Of a DNA stretch of 64,000 nucleotides, positions 1 to 9,593 are shown one piece after another; the stretch's first letter is position 1; every line of letters starts with the position of its first letter. This stretch comes from Leptospiraceae bacterium. Lineage in GTDB: Bacteria > Spirochaetota > Leptospiria > Turneriellales > Turneriellaceae. Below the pieces are notes generated by a model. That model did not search any database, was not told the DNA's origin, and saw only the letters and a program-made list of their open reading frames with translations. A program made the translations under genes and the position numbers. The DNA is taken from NCBI GenBank assembly GCA_025055765.1, contig JANWWS010000014.1, forward strand, positions 1-64,000. The letters run 5' to 3'.

Positions 1-2
1 TC

Positions 3-923
3 CCCCGCATTTTCCCCACACCGGAGGCAGAAAATAGGGTGATTTGTGTCACGGGGCGGGGCTCAACAAAAGAATTTTCTGTCATCATGACAGATATAAT
101 TCCCGACCTTGAAGTTATCTCCAAAAGCCAATGCTTCCCACGCTATCTTTATGAAGCTGAAAAAGAATCGCTCTTTGGCAAGGGGCACCCGGCGAAAAAA
201 CGCGATGCCATCACCGATGCGGGGTTGGAATATTTTCGTAAGGCCTATCCCGGCGAGAAGATCAGCAAAGACGACATCTTCTACTATACCTATGGCCTCT
301 TGCATTCGCCCGAATACCGCCGCCGCTATGCCAATAACCTCGCCAAAGAACTACCGCGCATCCCTTGTGTGAAATCCGCTGCCGATTTCTGGGCTTTTTG
401 CGAGGCTGGCCGCAAACTCGCCGAGCTGCACGTCGGCTATGAAAAAGTAAAACCCTGGCCTGTTGTGGAAATCCGCGGCCCCGCAAAAAAAGGCGCGGTG
501 CAAGAAATCCATAACAAAACCAAGGAAAAGGCGGCCATCGTTCTCGAAATCAAGAGCCCAGAGCTTGCGCCAGAAAAGCTCTACCATGTCGAAAAAATGC
601 GCTTTGCCAAAATTGCGGGCAAAACCGGCCGCGAAGGCGAAGAGCGCTCGACCATCGTCTTTAACCACCACATCACGCTGCGCGGCATTCCACTCGAAGC
701 CTACGACTATGTCGTCAACGGCAAATCCGCCATCGAGTGGATTATGGAGCGCTATCAAATCAAAGAAGACAAAGACTCTGGCATCGTGAACGACCCCAAT
801 TTGTGGGCCCTTGAGACTGCAAAAAACCCCCGCTACATTTTAGACCTCTTGCTGCGCATTGTCACCGTGAGTGTCGAAACGATGCGCCTTGTTCAAAGCT
901 TGCCAGCCTTCGAGCCCGGCTAG
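3..923 (+). CDS. Type ISP restriction-modification protein, C-terminal specificity domain (5' truncated by window edge)
   Basis: The reading frame is open to the left edge, so this is the 3' end of a larger gene. The first visible residues (RIFPTPEAENR, then VICVTGRG) continue into IPDLEVISKSQCFPRYLYE, which resembles the C-terminal specificity domain of Type ISP enzymes (LlaBIII/LlaGI group), single-chain helicase-methyltransferase-nuclease proteins. The domain normally recognises the DNA target. The ATG near 87 would begin inside the conserved block and is unlikely to be a true start. The gene is visibly richer in G+C than its neighbours, consistent with lateral transfer. The helicase, nuclease and methylase parts would lie outside the window, so whether the enzyme is intact cannot be judged. 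Confidence 0.8.
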   Translation, partial: PRIFPTPEAENRVICVTGRGSTKEFSVIMTDIIPDLEVISKSQCFPRYLYEAEKESLFGKGHPAKKRDAITDAGLEYFRKAYPGEKISKDDIFYYTYGLLHSPEYRRRYANNLAKELPRIPCVKSAADFWAFCEAGRKLAELHVGYEKVKPWPVVEIRGPAKKGAVQEIHNKTKEKAAIVLEIKSPELAPEKLYHVEKMRFAKIAGKTGREGEERSTIVFNHHITLRGIPLEAYDYVVNGKSAIEWIMERYQIKEDKDSGIVNDPNLWALETAKNPRYILDLLLRIVTVSVETMRLVQSLPAFEPG

Positions 924-1127
924 GCGGCTTAGTATTGTTGCGCATTGGGTTTTCGACATAGTAAGCTCGTAGCAGAACAATCCAAGCGTCAAGAAGGCAC
1001 TTTTACAAGCAGAGATAACTCAAAGCCTTGGCTTTGTGCGTAGATGCTCTAAAATCCAAGTACCACCGCTAAATTTGGACTGAGTCTATCTCTTGTAAGA
1101 ATGGCTGCTTTATGAGGAGGGATTTTT

Positions 1128-3170
1128 TCAGGAGAAACTACAGACTTGGAATTTAGCCAAAAAAGACTCATAGGACAGCCAATCTACCTCTTGGTATAAA
1201 AAGCTCTCTATTTCTAGAAGAAAACGGGATGGTTGATTGGTACCATCGTTATGGTGATCATTATTATAATTCTCTTCACTTCGGGTAAGAAATAAATAAT
1301 CTTTGGCGCGGGTTACTGCTACATAAAACAGACGACGTTCCTCTTCTAATCTTCCTTCTTTTAAGGCCCAATAATGGGGAAAAACATTTTCATCAAGTCC
1401 CGTGACAAATACGGCTTTAAATTCAAGCCCCTTGGCATTGTGTACGGTCATGAGATTTACGCAATCTAATTTTTCATGATGTCCTGCCACTTCTACAGCA
1501 GAGGTATAAAGGCTAATATGCTGTAGGTAATCGGAGAGCGTGGCTGTTGGATTCTCTGTGGTGTATGCTAGAATGGAATGTTGCAGCTCTGTTATATTAT
1601 GAAAGCGCTCCGAAAGGTAAAGGCTATCTTCTTTTTCATACAGAGGACCAAGTCCCGACATTTGCACTACTACATCACTGAAACGATAGAGGTCGATCCC
1701 TTGACTTAATAGCTCGCGACAATACTTTATGAACTTGGTAAACTTTACTAAAGCTTCCTGTATGTGACCATGGAAAACTCTCCTCTTGAGTAAATCCTCT
1801 ATAATTTCTAAGAAATTTTTATGGGGGTTTTTTGCCTTTTCTATTAAAATTTTATTTATACTCTTCTCTCCCACTCCTCGGGCTGGGGTGGTCAGAGCTC
1901 TTACGAAAGCAACTTCATCAAAAGGATTGTCGATAAATCTGAGGTATGCTAAGACATCTTTCACTTCTTTACGGTTAAAGAACGAAATACCCCCATGAAT
2001 CCGATAGGGTATTTTTTCATCTATTAAGGTTTGTTCAAAGTCGCGGGAATGAGCATGGATTCGGTAAAGTACCGCGATTTCAGAAAATGGCATGATTTCC
2101 CTAAGCTTTTTAATAATTGTTACTACCCATTCGCTTTGCATCTCGACATTCTTGGCTACAAGTAGGTAGGGCTTTTCACCTGTTTTCCTTGTGCTATACA
2201 GGGTTTTAGAATAACGAGAAAGATTATTTTGAATGACCCTATTAGCCAGGTCTAAAATGTATTGGGTGGATCTATAATTTTGCTCAAGCTTAATAACCTT
2301 GGCTTCTGGGTAGTCCTTTTGAAAGTCTAAAATATTACTTATATCCGCACCTCGCCAGCCATAAATAGATTGATCATCATCACCTACGACAAAGAGATTT
2401 CTTGTTGCTTGTGCCAGCATGTTTATTAGACGATATTGAGCATGGTTTGTATCTTGGTACTCATCAACTAAAAAGTAATGATATAAGTTTTGGTACTTTG
2501 CAAGTAAGGAACTGTCATCTTGTAAAAAAAGCACCGTCTTGTAGATCATATCCTCAAAATCTATGGCATTGGCCATGTCTTTTCTTTTCTCATAAATTTG
2601 ATAAATTTCAGGGGCATATAGTAAATATTCTTGATCAAGCTCATGAAAATTCTTTTGCATGCGTTTTCCTGCGATTATCTCCTGTGCTTGTAGGGGTGAA
2701 ATTAGGTTATTTTTCCACGACGCAATGAGACTCAGAAAATATTTTACTACATGCTTGGTTGAGTCACCCCGAGAAATTACTTGTGCCACAATTCGCTTCA
2801 TCACAGCTTCCTGGTCAGTCTCATCCCAAATAGTAAAATCGGTGCGGTGTTTAATTTTGGCAAAAATCTGCCGCAAAAGAAAAAGTCCAAAACTATGGTA
2901 GGTTAGGATCTTGGCTTCCTCGGCAGCGGAGCCTATAAGTTGCACGCATCTACTTTTCATCTCGAAAGCTGCCTTATTGGTGAAAGTAAGAGCGACAATT
3001 CTTCTAGGTTGTACTTCAGCCGCATGGGCTAAGTAGGCTATACGATGTACAAGGGTCCGGGTTTTCCCCGATCCAGCACCAGCTAGAGTCAGTACTGGAC
3101 CCTCAACTGTCTTTACCGCCTCCTTTTGGGCCGGATTGAGCCCCCCGAAAATCACGGATTCCCAGCTCAA
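1128..3170 (-). CDS. UvrD/PcrA-type superfamily 1 DNA helicase
   Basis: A 680-residue ATP-dependent 3'-5' DNA helicase for repair and replication restart. The SF1A motifs appear in order: Walker A GAGSGKT near residue 33, DEYQDT (motif II), GDDDQSIYGWRGA (III), LEQNYRS (IV), VHNAKGLEFKAVFV (V) and RRLFYVAVTRA (VI). It is somewhat shorter than typical PcrA/UvrD (about 720 residues), mostly at the C-terminus. The longest start is a TTG at 3170 (LSWESVIF), and a GTG five codons later is also possible; neither has a strong ribosome site. It stands alone on the minus strand between the restriction gene and a 600-base gap. UvrD, PcrA and Rep cannot be told apart safely here. Confidence 0.93.
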   Translation of the reverse strand: MSWESVIFGGLNPAQKEAVKTVEGPVLTLAGAGSGKTRTLVHRIAYLAHAAEVQPRRIVALTFTNKAAFEMKSRCVQLIGSAAEEAKILTYHSFGLFLLRQIFAKIKHRTDFTIWDETDQEAVMKRIVAQVISRGDSTKHVVKYFLSLIASWKNNLISPLQAQEIIAGKRMQKNFHELDQEYLLYAPEIYQIYEKRKDMANAIDFEDMIYKTVLFLQDDSSLLAKYQNLYHYFLVDEYQDTNHAQYRLINMLAQATRNLFVVGDDDQSIYGWRGADISNILDFQKDYPEAKVIKLEQNYRSTQYILDLANRVIQNNLSRYSKTLYSTRKTGEKPYLLVAKNVEMQSEWVVTIIKKLREIMPFSEIAVLYRIHAHSRDFEQTLIDEKIPYRIHGGISFFNRKEVKDVLAYLRFIDNPFDEVAFVRALTTPARGVGEKSINKILIEKAKNPHKNFLEIIEDLLKRRVFHGHIQEALVKFTKFIKYCRELLSQGIDLYRFSDVVVQMSGLGPLYEKEDSLYLSERFHNITELQHSILAYTTENPTATLSDYLQHISLYTSAVEVAGHHEKLDCVNLMTVHNAKGLEFKAVFVTGLDENVFPHYWALKEGRLEEERRLFYVAVTRAKDYLFLTRSEENYNNDHHNDGTNQPSRFLLEIESFLYQEVDWLSYESFLAKFQVCSFS

Positions 3171-3767
3171 AGGAGAACCTCTAAGAAGAAGAGATAAATT
3201 TCATGACAACTAATGTATAGCTTTTGTATATTTTGCATTGTAATATGTCAAGCAAAGCATAGGCAGAGTATCGTCAAGTCAAGCATGGATCTGAACACAT
3301 AATGGGTATTTTTGACCTCTAAGCCTTTTCCTCCTTCGCCAAGTTACACAAAAAGCAGGATGGATGGCATTTGTTTTAGCAGGGCAAGAGGTTGTCCCAA
3401 ATGCCTGTTTCTATATCAGGTCGTTTGAGATAGGGCACTTATCAAAACTCATGAGGGTTGCCCAAACGCCTCCCATTTTGCCATAGCTCTTTACTTCTTC
3501 TGGAATTCCATAGTCGGGGAACTTTCCTTAAGCACGGAAATGCCGCACCTCACCTTTCAAGGAAAGACATGCTCTGGGCACGAGGCGCTTTTCAGGTTCA
3601 CAGGTACCTTTTTTCCTGTGGTTTTAAGCTAGAAACTAGTAGAGAAGGGTCCAAAAAGCCAAGAGTAAAATCACTTGCCAGTGTGCCTGCCCCATCGAGA
3701 AAAGGATTGTCAATAGGGCGCTATCTTTTATACTAGCCTTACGACGCCATAGCCTTGAGGAGGATAT
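3171..3767. other. Intergenic region with no convincing gene
   Basis: About 600 bases separate the divergent helicase and HEAT-repeat genes. A 92-codon plus-strand frame (3458-3736) has no ribosome site and no recognisable protein character. Two similar stretches (near 3391, GGTTGTCCCAAATGCC, and 3448, GGGTTGCCCAAACGCC) look like a weak direct repeat. The only clear element is the promoter at the right end. Confidence 0.5.
3707..3734 (+). promoter_or_regulatory. Sigma-70-type promoter for the HEAT-repeat gene
   Basis: TTGTCA (3707-3712), a 16-base spacer and TATACT (3729-3734) form a near-consensus sigma-70 promoter. Transcription would start near 3741, leaving a short leader before the strong GAGGAGG ribosome site and the ATG at 3768. 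Confidence 0.6.
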
Positions 3768-4223
3768 ATGACAAAAAAGCTACGGTGGGGATCGGCCTTC
3801 ATTGTTTTGGTAAGTCTTCCCCTTTATGCCAATGTAGAAGAAAAACTAAAAGATCTCGAATCACCCGATGACAGCAAAGTCATTGCGGCAGCCCAGTGGC
3901 TTGGAAAAGAAGAAGAAAAAAAAGCGGTAGATCCCCTTATTCGGCTCGCCAAATCAGAGAGAAGCCCTCTCGTGCGCATCCACGCCATATCAGCCCTTGG
4001 GCTCATTAAAGAAAAGGGGAAGACCACAACAGAATTGCGCCAGTTAATTGAGCAAGAAAATCACAAAACGGTAGTCTACTCAGCTTTGGTTGCCATCCTA
4101 AATATTAAAGACACCGATAATGCTGATTTCCGCAGGGCCCTTGAAATCAGCGAACAAAAGCATCAGGATGATCCCTATATCCGAGACATTACACAGCGCA
4201 TTAGAAAAATTATCTCGAAATAA
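3768..4223 (+). CDS. Secreted HEAT-repeat protein
   Basis: A 151-residue protein with an N-terminal signal peptide (basic start, hydrophobic stretch AFIVLVSLPLYA, cleavage near residue 22). The rest is helical with HEAT-like pairs such as DPLIRLAKSERSPLVRIHAISALGLI and a second, looser repeat, suggesting a periplasmic protein-binding scaffold. The start is well supported by GAGGAGG seven bases upstream and by the promoter at 3707. The partner is unknown. It overlaps or is closely coupled to the next gene, also predicted to be exported. Confidence 0.75.
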   Translation: MTKKLRWGSAFIVLVSLPLYANVEEKLKDLESPDDSKVIAAAQWLGKEEEKKAVDPLIRLAKSERSPLVRIHAISALGLIKEKGKTTTELRQLIEQENHKTVVYSALVAILNIKDTDNADFRRALEISEQKHQDDPYIRDITQRIRKIISK

Positions 4224-5136
4224 GTCTTTAACCCGAATTTTTCTAAAAAAATTTTTCTTGCTGGCAGCTCTCCTACCTCTGCCAGCAAGGGCTGCTTTTA
4301 TTGAAACCCTTAGGCAACATGGGGTCGAAATCCAGGTCCATGCTCCCCTAATAGCCTTTCGCTACGGGAAAAGTGAAGACAAACCCCTGTGGGGGCGTAT
4401 TGTTTACTTAAACGGTACTATAAATCGCCTAGCCATATGGCATCGGCCAAGTGAGATTTTTGATTTTATGTCTCGTTTTTACGAAATTGAGAAAAAGCCA
4501 CTTACCGTAAATCCCTCCCTATCTTTGGAAGATACCGCCTATTATGAACTTGCCAAGAAAGATGAAAAAAAGATACTCTATTGTACGCAAGCCAAGAAAA
4601 AAGAGAGGATTTTTTTCTTATTTCTAGATTTTTGCTTTTTGCCCGTGGCTTATGAGCATAAAGATTCTATTTTAATGGCGTTTCTCGAGGCCTTTGCCAA
4701 GGAGGATCGTTGGCCTAAGGTCTTTACCCAAAATGTGGCAGTCTTCGATGATACCTCAGACCTCAAGCTTGCCCCCCTATGGTTGACGGTAATGCGTAGC
4801 CAAAGCCGCTCTTACTTTACGGACACCGCTGGTTTAGCTCAAATTGAGATTTATCGGGAAAGCATAAAAGAATATGAAAAGAGTGAGCAAGCAAGACGCC
4901 TGTGGGAAAAGACTATTGCAGAAAAAATGTCTCCCAACGAGCTAAGTAAACAAAAGCGGGAGCACCTTGTGAGCTGCTTACTATTTAAAAAAGAAGAGAG
5001 ATACCTAAGTCTTTGCTATACCTTCCGGGCTTTGGAGAGAATTGCCTTTGTGGCAAGTTTTCCAGAAAAACTCTATGCCCCAGAAGACTTTCAGAACTAC
5101 CAGATCCAGGTTCTAGGGGAATGGGCGCGTGAGTGA
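4168..5136 (+). CDS. Putative exported protein of unknown function
   Basis: No family recognised. The 322-residue product (from ATG 4168) contains a hydrophobic segment FFLLAALLPLPARAA about 30-45 residues in, which looks like a signal peptide, followed by a soluble domain rich in Lys, Glu and aromatic residues. The start is uncertain. ATG 4168 overlaps the HEAT gene by 56 bases and leaves an unusually long, charged stretch before the signal sequence, while ATG 4120 is still longer. The frame between the HEAT stop and the hydrophobic segment has no standard ATG. The end overlaps the next gene by 8 bases, so the three genes probably form an operon. Confidence 0.6.
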   Translation: MIPISETLHSALEKLSRNKSLTRIFLKKFFLLAALLPLPARAAFIETLRQHGVEIQVHAPLIAFRYGKSEDKPLWGRIVYLNGTINRLAIWHRPSEIFDFMSRFYEIEKKPLTVNPSLSLEDTAYYELAKKDEKKILYCTQAKKKERIFFLFLDFCFLPVAYEHKDSILMAFLEAFAKEDRWPKVFTQNVAVFDDTSDLKLAPLWLTVMRSQSRSYFTDTAGLAQIEIYRESIKEYEKSEQARRLWEKTIAEKMSPNELSKQKREHLVSCLLFKKEERYLSLCYTFRALERIAFVASFPEKLYAPEDFQNYQIQVLGEWARE

Positions 5137-5848
5137 TTTTTCGACAAGCGAACTTGAGCGCTATAGCCGGCAAATTCTGCTTTTTGGTCGCAAAGGGCAA
5201 GAAAAGTTAAAAAAAGCACGTGTAGGGTTAGTAGGGTTAGGGGGGCTTGGTTGCCCTGCCCTTCTTTATTTAAGTGCTGCTGGGGTGGGTTACATCCGCA
5301 TAGCCGAATTTGATATTGTAGAATGCCACAATCTCTCACGTCAAATTCTTTTCTCACAAGAAGATTGTGGCCAAAGAAAAGACCTGCAAGCCCAAAAAAA
5401 AATTAACCAACTCAACCCAAACGTAACCACGGCACTTTTTGGTAGGCTTCATGAGCAAAACATGGATGAATTTGCCCAAGATCTGCACCTCATTCTTGAA
5501 GGAAGTGACAATCTTGAGCTTAAATTTTTTTTAAATGATGCCTGCTATGCCTCAAAAATACCCCTTATTATAGGTGCTCTTGGGCCTGAGCAGGGTCATG
5601 TGTTCCCTGTTTTTTACCCCCATGCTTGCTACCGCTGCGTCTTTGTGGATGTTCCCAGTGAGGAAATACCAACTTGTGCCAGTGCTGGTGTCATAAGCCC
5701 TATGGCAGGAACACTGGGCAGCATGATGGCTTCCCTTGCTGTGCAGTTTCTCGCTATGGAAATGGTGCCCCAAGACCTCCTTGTGGTGGAGAAAACGCGT
5801 TGGCGCAGCATTCCCCTAAAGCTCAATCCCCGCTGCCCGCATCACTAG
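5129..5848 (+). CDS. MoeB/ThiF/HesA-family E1-like adenylyltransferase
   Basis: A 239-residue enzyme of the family that adenylates the C-terminal Gly-Gly of ubiquitin-like sulfur carriers (MoaD, ThiS), used for molybdopterin or thiazole synthesis. The start ERYSRQILLFG, the nucleotide loop GLGGLG (37-42) and the C-terminal region are typical of the family. CxxC at 167/170 is half of the usual zinc site. The second half is reduced to a single Cys236 followed by Pro-His-His, so a His may replace the fourth Cys. Cys183 (TCASAG) is at the usual catalytic-Cys position. The GTG start overlaps the upstream gene by 8 bases. No moaD or thiS is visible nearby, so the substrate is unknown. Its stop overlaps the lon stop on the other strand. 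Confidence 0.85.
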   Translation: MSDFSTSELERYSRQILLFGRKGQEKLKKARVGLVGLGGLGCPALLYLSAAGVGYIRIAEFDIVECHNLSRQILFSQEDCGQRKDLQAQKKINQLNPNVTTALFGRLHEQNMDEFAQDLHLILEGSDNLELKFFLNDACYASKIPLIIGALGPEQGHVFPVFYPHACYRCVFVDVPSEEIPTCASAGVISPMAGTLGSMMASLAVQFLAMEMVPQDLLVVEKTRWRSIPLKLNPRCPHH

Positions 5849-8229
5849 TTGGGCTCACGCCGGTTTTCCCCAGAAGCCCACACTCTCATGGGGAGGTTCA
5901 AGGGTAGATTTAAAGATCCTTCAAAGACATAGGGAAAGGCTTCGCGTATATTTTCTACAAAGACCACTCTTATTTTTTCTTTAATTTCCTCAGAAAGCTC
6001 CTCTACATCTTTCTTATTACCCTTAGGGCAGATAATTTGGGTAATTCCATAGCGCACGGCAGCTAAAATTTTTTCTTTAATTCCGCCCACAGGTAAGATA
6101 ATACCCCTAAGCGTGATTTCCCCCGTCATGGCGACATCATGGCGAATTGCTTTTTGTAAAAGAGCAGAGATTAGAGCTGTGGCAAGGGCTATACCAGCAG
6201 AAGGGCCATCCTTGGGTGTGGCTCCCTCCGCTACGTGGAGATAGATATCGTGCTTCTTAAAAAAATCTTCACTTAAGCCAAAATGCAAAGAAAGTGATCT
6301 TACGTAACCAAGAGCGGTGTTGGCAGACTCCTTCATAACCTGGCCTAGGTTACCAGTTAAGATCAGATCACCTTCGCCTGGTGAAATTGCTACCTCTACA
6401 GGAAGGACTTCTCCCCCCGTTTGAGTATAGGCAAGACCCCAAGCTTTGCCAACGACAGGCTTATTTTCACCCGGCAAACTGTCATACTCTTCCCGGCCAA
6501 GGTAGCGGCGAATTGTCTCTTTGTTCATAACCACTACTTTTTGGCTATAGGGATTCGCTACATATTCTAGGGCAATCTTACGGCAAAATTTAGCTAATTG
6601 GCGCTCCAGTTGACGCACGCCAGCTTCCCGCGTGTAATGGCGTATGATGTAGGCCAGGCTTTTCTCATTGTAGCGGATTTCCACATCATGGATACCTGTG
6701 TCTCTTACTTGGCGGGGTAAAAGAAAGGAACGGGCGATTTGAATCTTCTCGTTTTCTGTGTAACTAGAAAGCCTAATAATTTCAAGCCTATCTAAAAGCG
6801 GGTAAATAATGTCATCGGTTGAGTTAGCAGTAGCTACAAAAAGCACTTGGGAGAGATCAAGTCCAATTTCCAAATAGTGATCGGTAAATTCCTTGTTTTG
6901 TTCTGGGTCAAGGGCCTCAAGTAAGGCAGCGGCCGGATTTCCGCGAAAGTCGTGAGATAATTTATCGAGTTCATCAAGCAAGATAAGCGGGTTCATGGTC
7001 TTTGCTTGGGCTAGGGCAGAAGCAAGCCTCCCCGGAAGGGCACCTACGTAAGTACGCCTGTGGCCGCGTATTTCTGCCTCATCTCTTACCCCTCCCAAGG
7101 AGATGCGAATAAACTTACGCCCAATACATTCAGCAAGAGCACGCGCTAAAGATGTTTTTCCTACCCCAGGGGGGCCAACTAAACACAAAACGGAGTTGCC
7201 CCCTTGGGGGTTTAGCCGGCGCACAGCCAAAAATTCCAACATGCGCTCTTTTACTTTTTCAAGACCATAATGGCTTTGCTCGAGAGTTTGCCGGGCTAGT
7301 CTAAGATCTATTTTATCTTTACTGTAAACCCCCCAGGGTAGAGAAGCTAGAAATTCAATATAATTGCGCAAAATAGTGTATTCGGCAGAAAGCGGGGGGG
7401 TTTTTTCAAGTCTCTTTAATTCATTAAGCGCCTTTTGCCTCACCTCAGCAGGCACCCCCTCTTGCTCAAAACGGCGCCGAAAATTTTCTAGTTCACTATA
7501 ATCGCCCTCGCCCAGTTCCTCTTTAATTATGCGCAGCTGCTCGTGTAGATAATATTGGCGCTGCATTTTATCCATTTGCTCACGCACACGATTTTGAATA
7601 GAATTTTCCAGCTCTGCAATCTCTAGTTGACGTTCCAAAGCAAAGCGTACTTTTTCCATCCTCTCTGCAATATTTAAAGTCTCTAAGATCATTTGTTTTT
7701 GCTCATGTGGTAATTTTAGAGAGTGGGCTATGGAATCGACGAATACGGAGGGATCCTTTTTTCCTCTAAGTTCTACCAAAAAATCAGGATGGAATTCCCT
7801 TTTGGTTTGGTTGTAATTTTCCAGTAATTGAATTAGTTCTTCCACACCTTGCTGTACTAAAGCTTTTTCCTCTTGTCGCAGGATGTCTTCTACAGGTTCG
7901 ACGACCACTTCTTGAAAAGAAGGATGGTCTATAAACTCACGCACCACCACGCGCTTTATAGCTTCAATTAAAACTTTATAAGTGCCATCGGGCATCTTTA
8001 ATAGCTGCAAAATTTCTGCAAGAACCCCAATTTCAAAAAGATCTTTTGCCTCTACCAGCACCACCTCACTTTCTCTCTGGGCCACGAGCACAATTTGGCG
8101 GTTTTGGTCCATGGCTTGTCTGACCGCTTCCATGGACTTCTCGCGACCCACAAAAAGAGAGGCGACATTATGAGGGAAGACCACCGTGTCCCGTAAGGGC
8201 AAAAGAGGATATTGCTTAAGATTTGCCAT
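5845..8229 (-). CDS. lon: ATP-dependent protease Lon
   Basis: A 794-residue LonA protease that degrades misfolded and regulatory proteins in the cytoplasm. It has the N-terminal substrate domain ([12 protein letters not shown]), a central coiled region, an AAA+ module with Walker [10 protein letters not shown] and the sensor region, and a C-terminal Ser-Lys protease domain with PKDGPSAG (catalytic Ser677) and GGIKEK (catalytic Lys718). Length and architecture are normal. It is the last gene of a minus-strand clpP-clpX-lon series, 17 bases after clpX. Its TAG stop (5845-5847) overlaps the TAG of the converging MoeB-like gene (5846-5848), leaving no room for a separate terminator. Confidence 0.97.
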   Translation of the reverse strand: MANLKQYPLLPLRDTVVFPHNVASLFVGREKSMEAVRQAMDQNRQIVLVAQRESEVVLVEAKDLFEIGVLAEILQLLKMPDGTYKVLIEAIKRVVVREFIDHPSFQEVVVEPVEDILRQEEKALVQQGVEELIQLLENYNQTKREFHPDFLVELRGKKDPSVFVDSIAHSLKLPHEQKQMILETLNIAERMEKVRFALERQLEIAELENSIQNRVREQMDKMQRQYYLHEQLRIIKEELGEGDYSELENFRRRFEQEGVPAEVRQKALNELKRLEKTPPLSAEYTILRNYIEFLASLPWGVYSKDKIDLRLARQTLEQSHYGLEKVKERMLEFLAVRRLNPQGGNSVLCLVGPPGVGKTSLARALAECIGRKFIRISLGGVRDEAEIRGHRRTYVGALPGRLASALAQAKTMNPLILLDELDKLSHDFRGNPAAALLEALDPEQNKEFTDHYLEIGLDLSQVLFVATANSTDDIIYPLLDRLEIIRLSSYTENEKIQIARSFLLPRQVRDTGIHDVEIRYNEKSLAYIIRHYTREAGVRQLERQLAKFCRKIALEYVANPYSQKVVVMNKETIRRYLGREEYDSLPGENKPVVGKAWGLAYTQTGGEVLPVEVAISPGEGDLILTGNLGQVMKESANTALGYVRSLSLHFGLSEDFFKKHDIYLHVAEGATPKDGPSAGIALATALISALLQKAIRHDVAMTGEITLRGIILPVGGIKEKILAAVRYGITQIICPKGNKKDVEELSEEIKEKIRVVFVENIREAFPYVFEGSLNLPLNLPMRVWASGENRREPN

Positions 8230-8246
8230 GTCTTAAGGTACTAAAA

Positions 8247-9593
8247 TTATGATATTTTCCCTAGGTCTTTGGGCACTATAAGAAAATTATCGTCCATGGC
8301 CGATTCCGCCTTAGCAGATTTCACCACCCGGGGGACTTTGTCAAAGCCATGCACAATTTTTGGTTTTTCTTTTCCTTGAACGGATTCTTTAGTAACAATA
8401 ACCTCTTGTACATCCGCCATACCGGGGATTTCATACATTAGGTCCGTCATCAATTCCTCGAGGATGGCGCGCAGTCCCCTTGCCCCGGTTCCCCTCTTTA
8501 GCCCTAAGGCAGCTATTTCCCGAATAGCCTCTTCTTCAAATGTCAATTTTACGCCTTCAAAATCAAAAATAGCCTGGTATTGCTTTATGAGGGCGTTGCG
8601 TGGCTTTGTGAGAATATTCACCAGGCTGTCTAGATCCAACGGATCTAGGGTTTTAATTACAGGAAGGCGCCCAATGAATTCGGGTATAAGGCCAAATTTC
8701 ATTAGATCTTCGGGGGTAACGTACTTCAGGTATTTCATTTTTTCGTCTTTTTTTCGCGACATGGGGGTAGAATCAAAGCCCATGGGGGATTTATCTACCC
8801 GGTTTCGAATAATGTCTTCGAGCCCTTCAAAAGCGCCACCACAAATGAAGAGTATATTGCGCGTGTTCATGAGCAAGAATTCTTGGTGGGGATGTTTTCG
8901 CCCCCCTACTGGCGGTACCGAAGCAATCGTTCCCTCCAGAATTTTAAGCAAAGCCTGTTGAACCCCTTCGCCAGAAACATCGCGTGTTATGCTGGGATTG
9001 TCACCCTTGCGCGCAATCTTATCTATTTCATCGATGTAGATAATGCCCATTTCCGCTTTCGCTAGATCTTGACCTGCGTTTTGGTAAAGGCGTAAGAGTA
9101 TATTTTCTACATCCTCGCCTACATAGCCAGCTTCGGTAAGAGCCGTTGCGTCCGCAATGGCCATGGGTACCTGCAATATACGGGCTAAGGTCTGTGCAAG
9201 TAGGGTTTTCCCACTACCCGTGGGGCCAATGAGCAAGATATTTGATTTGTCTATCTCTACTTCCGCAAACCTTTTCGCTTTCTTCCCTTTCTTGTCATGC
9301 TGGATGCGTTTATAGTGGTTATAGACAGCTACCGAGAGCGCTTTTTTGGCATCCTCCTGGCCAATAACATATTCGTCTAAGAACGCCTTTATTTCAGAGG
9401 GAAGGGGTAGACGCTGTATACCTGGGATCTGACCCTTGTTTGTTTCATCTTCCTGCAAGATGTGGTGGCAAAGTTGAACGCATTCATCGCAAATAAAGAC
9501 ACCCGGCCCTGCTATAAGGCGGTTTACTTCTGACTGCTCCTTTCCACAAAAGGAACAGAAATATTGTTCTTCCGTTGCCTTTTGCTTACTCAT
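8247..9593 (-). CDS. clpX: ATP-dependent Clp protease ATP-binding subunit ClpX
   Basis: A 448-residue AAA+ unfoldase that feeds proteins to ClpP. The N-terminal zinc finger has Cys13, Cys16, Cys35 and Cys38 (CSFCGKEQ and FICDEC). Walker A is GPTGSGKT and Walker [12 protein letters not shown]. The C-terminal part carries the RGLRAILE sensor-2 region. An IGF-type ClpP-docking tripeptide would be expected in the '[12 protein letters not shown]' neighbourhood, but the loop here does not show a clear IGF. That may be relevant because the adjacent ClpP is also atypical. The ATG overlaps the clpP stop by 4 bases, so the two are translationally coupled. Confidence 0.96.
   Translation of the reverse strand: MSKQKATEEQYFCSFCGKEQSEVNRLIAGPGVFICDECVQLCHHILQEDETNKGQIPGIQRLPLPSEIKAFLDEYVIGQEDAKKALSVAVYNHYKRIQHDKKGKKAKRFAEVEIDKSNILLIGPTGSGKTLLAQTLARILQVPMAIADATALTEAGYVGEDVENILLRLYQNAGQDLAKAEMGIIYIDEIDKIARKGDNPSITRDVSGEGVQQALLKILEGTIASVPPVGGRKHPHQEFLLMNTRNILFICGGAFEGLEDIIRNRVDKSPMGFDSTPMSRKKDEKMKYLKYVTPEDLMKFGLIPEFIGRLPVIKTLDPLDLDSLVNILTKPRNALIKQYQAIFDFEGVKLTFEEEAIREIAALGLKRGTGARGLRAILEELMTDLMYEIPGMADVQEVIVTKESVQGKEKPKIVHGFDKVPRVVKSAKAESAMDDNFLIVPKDLGKIS

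Noticed and set aside
1021-1036. CAAAGCC-TT-GGCTTTG as a terminator
   Set aside because: Only two bases separate the arms and no T-run follows, so it is a palindrome of unclear meaning.
3458-3736. A 92-codon open frame upstream of the HEAT-repeat gene
   Set aside because: No ribosome site, no protein-like composition, and it overlaps the promoter of the next gene.
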